From Deltaproteobacteria bacterium (GTDB lineage Bacteria > Desulfobacterota > DSM-4660 > Desulfatiglandales > HGW-15): a stretch of 6,417 nt of DNA. The stretch lies in the NCBI GenBank assembly GCA_016932235.1, contig JAFGDF010000324.1:1-6417 (forward strand), read 5' to 3'. The notes under the pieces were generated by a model that did no database searches, was not told the origin of the DNA, and worked only from the letters and a program-made list of their open reading frames with translations. Of the stretch, positions 5,687 to 6,417 are shown piece after piece (within the stretch, counting starts at the first letter, position 1; every line of letters begins with the position of its first letter). Both the position numbers and the translations under genes were made by a program.

Positions 5687-6238
5687 CTACTCCAGGCGCC
5701 TGAATTTGTAGAGAACCGCCATGTCTCCATAGCCCATCTTCCCATCGGGTGAAGGCTTAATCTGCATCCCCGGTATGACCATCTTATCGTATTGCGGAGT
5801 CAGTATAAGCGTGTTGGGACCTTCCATGTGACACCCGAAGGTCATTGATGATCCTCCCTGCATCATGTTTGCTATCATGGCAACCTGATGATGGACCACA
5901 AATGTGGATCCGTCGTATTCATACGTCCCCGCGTCGGCCATAAAAGCGCCTGTGCCTGACGACATATCCTTTCGCGGCGGATCAGAGAAGTCGCGGATAG
6001 CGCTGTAATACTTTTCTCCTATAAATATCATAAAGGCCGGAGGAACGGTGGTCCTTTTATTTTCACCGATGCCGACATCCATTTCTTCGATCGTCCAGAT
6101 CCCTTTAATTGCCGTCGCCGTGGCGCCTTGATTTGTCGGCGAGGCGGCACCTTCATTCGATGAATCGATTACCGTGACACAGGCCATGAGCAGCGACAGG
6201 GCTGCAACAAGACAGACAGATATTATAGTGCGTATCAT
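5687..6238 (-). CDS. Lipoprotein with lipocalin-like domain, function unknown
   Basis: A 183-residue exported protein. The N-terminus has R3, a hydrophobic core and the lipobox LMAC with C20 as the lipidated residue, so it should be membrane-anchored. A low-complexity Ser/Ala/Thr linker (about 25-43) follows. The mature domain begins at IKGIWTIEEM and continues with PPAFMIFIGEKYYS, AGTYEYDGSTFVVHH and PNTLILTP. This order of beta-rich motifs (G-x-W start, 'sample the curve' strands, YEYDG, L-x-L-T) recalls bacterial lipocalin-like domains that bind small hydrophobic ligands. That family call is by pattern memory, not alignment. AGGAGG at 6245-6250 lies 6 nt upstream of the ATG. The gene stands alone, convergent with the bicupin; no partner is evident and the role is unknown. 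Confidence 0.8.
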   Translation of the reverse strand: MIRTIISVCLVAALSLLMACVTVIDSSNEGAASPTNQGATATAIKGIWTIEEMDVGIGENKRTTVPPAFMIFIGEKYYSAIRDFSDPPRKDMSSGTGAFMADAGTYEYDGSTFVVHHQVAMIANMMQGGSSMTFGCHMEGPNTLILTPQYDKMVIPGMQIKPSPDGKMGYGDMAVLYKFRRLE

Positions 6239-6281
6239 ATGAATCCTCCTTATGTGTTAAGACTTTTGAATAGTCCTGTTT

Positions 6282-6360
6282 CCGTCATTCTTCGCGTATG
6301 CGGGGAATCCAGAAAGTCTTTGAAAGCACTGGATCCCCCGGTCAAGCCGGGGGATGACGG
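6282..6360. repeat. REP-like palindromic repeat
   Basis: CCGTCATTC at 6282 and GATGACGG ending at 6360 form the tips of an imperfect inverted repeat whose inner ends are GAATCCAG and CTGGATCC, around a loop of about 16 nt. The right half contains its own perfect 9-bp hairpin, ATCCCCCGG (6333-6341) with CCGGGGGAT (6347-6355) and a 5-nt loop. The CGTCATTC...GAATCCAG / CTGGATCC...GATGACG layout is a widespread intergenic repeat type in many bacteria. It lies upstream of the lipoprotein gene. Confidence 0.8.
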
Positions 6361-6396
6361 GTGTGGGTTGGATCTCCCGGTTCCGCCTTTCCATCC

Positions 6397-6417
6397 TCCG
6401 TAGCAGGCTACTTCGGA
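6397..6417. repeat. Second palindrome, cut by the right edge
   Basis: TCCG (6397-6400) pairs with CGGA (6414-6417) and TAG (6401-6403) with CTA (6408-6410), with a CTT bulge. The left arm continues outward (TCC at 6394-6396), so the stem probably extends past the window. It is distinct in sequence from the repeat at 6282-6360. Confidence 0.5.

Overview
The window looks like a piece of a bacterial chromosome from an anaerobe that handles one-carbon units with corrinoid enzymes. It encodes a methyltetrahydrofolate:corrinoid methyltransferase, a flavin/iron-sulfur enoate-reductase-type oxidoreductase, a (p)ppGpp hydrolase and exported proteins with Gram-negative-style signal peptides. Gene content and the intergenic palindromic repeats would fit a Desulfobacterota-like or similar metagenomic lineage. 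That placement is inference, because no rRNA or marker gene is present.

Layout. Positions 1-2050 form a leftward block. The methyltransferase (1247-2050) comes first, then a 118-bp gap filled largely by a long perfect hairpin. Next is a stand-alone MESH1/SpoT-type alarmone hydrolase (553-1128, TTG start). It overlaps by 4 bp (ATGA) a secreted trypsin-like serine protease that runs off the left edge (556 to 1). A 149-bp divergent promoter region (2051-2199) separates this from a rightward pair: a 699-residue OYE/2,4-dienoyl-CoA-reductase-like enzyme (2200-4299, GTG start) and, 39 bp later, a bicupin (4339-5253). A 433-bp convergent intergenic region follows. It holds two imperfect copies of a 39-bp direct repeat around a nested inverted repeat of about 200 bp. 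A leftward lipoprotein with a lipocalin-like look (5687-6238) comes next, and the window ends in REP-like palindromes.

How the genes may work together. The reductase and bicupin look like a two-gene operon under a good sigma-70 promoter. The methyltransferase is divergent from them, so a shared role in metabolism of a methylated or unsaturated substrate is possible but unproven. The reductase lacks the usual active-site His pair of its family and carries an extra hydrophobic, Trp-rich segment between its FAD and NAD(P) parts, so its substrate or partner may differ from known members. The alarmone hydrolase and protease are translationally coupled and probably form a separate stress-related unit. 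No complete mobile element, CRISPR array, tRNA or rRNA was seen. The most unusual material is the reductase-bicupin pair and the structured region at 5254-5686.
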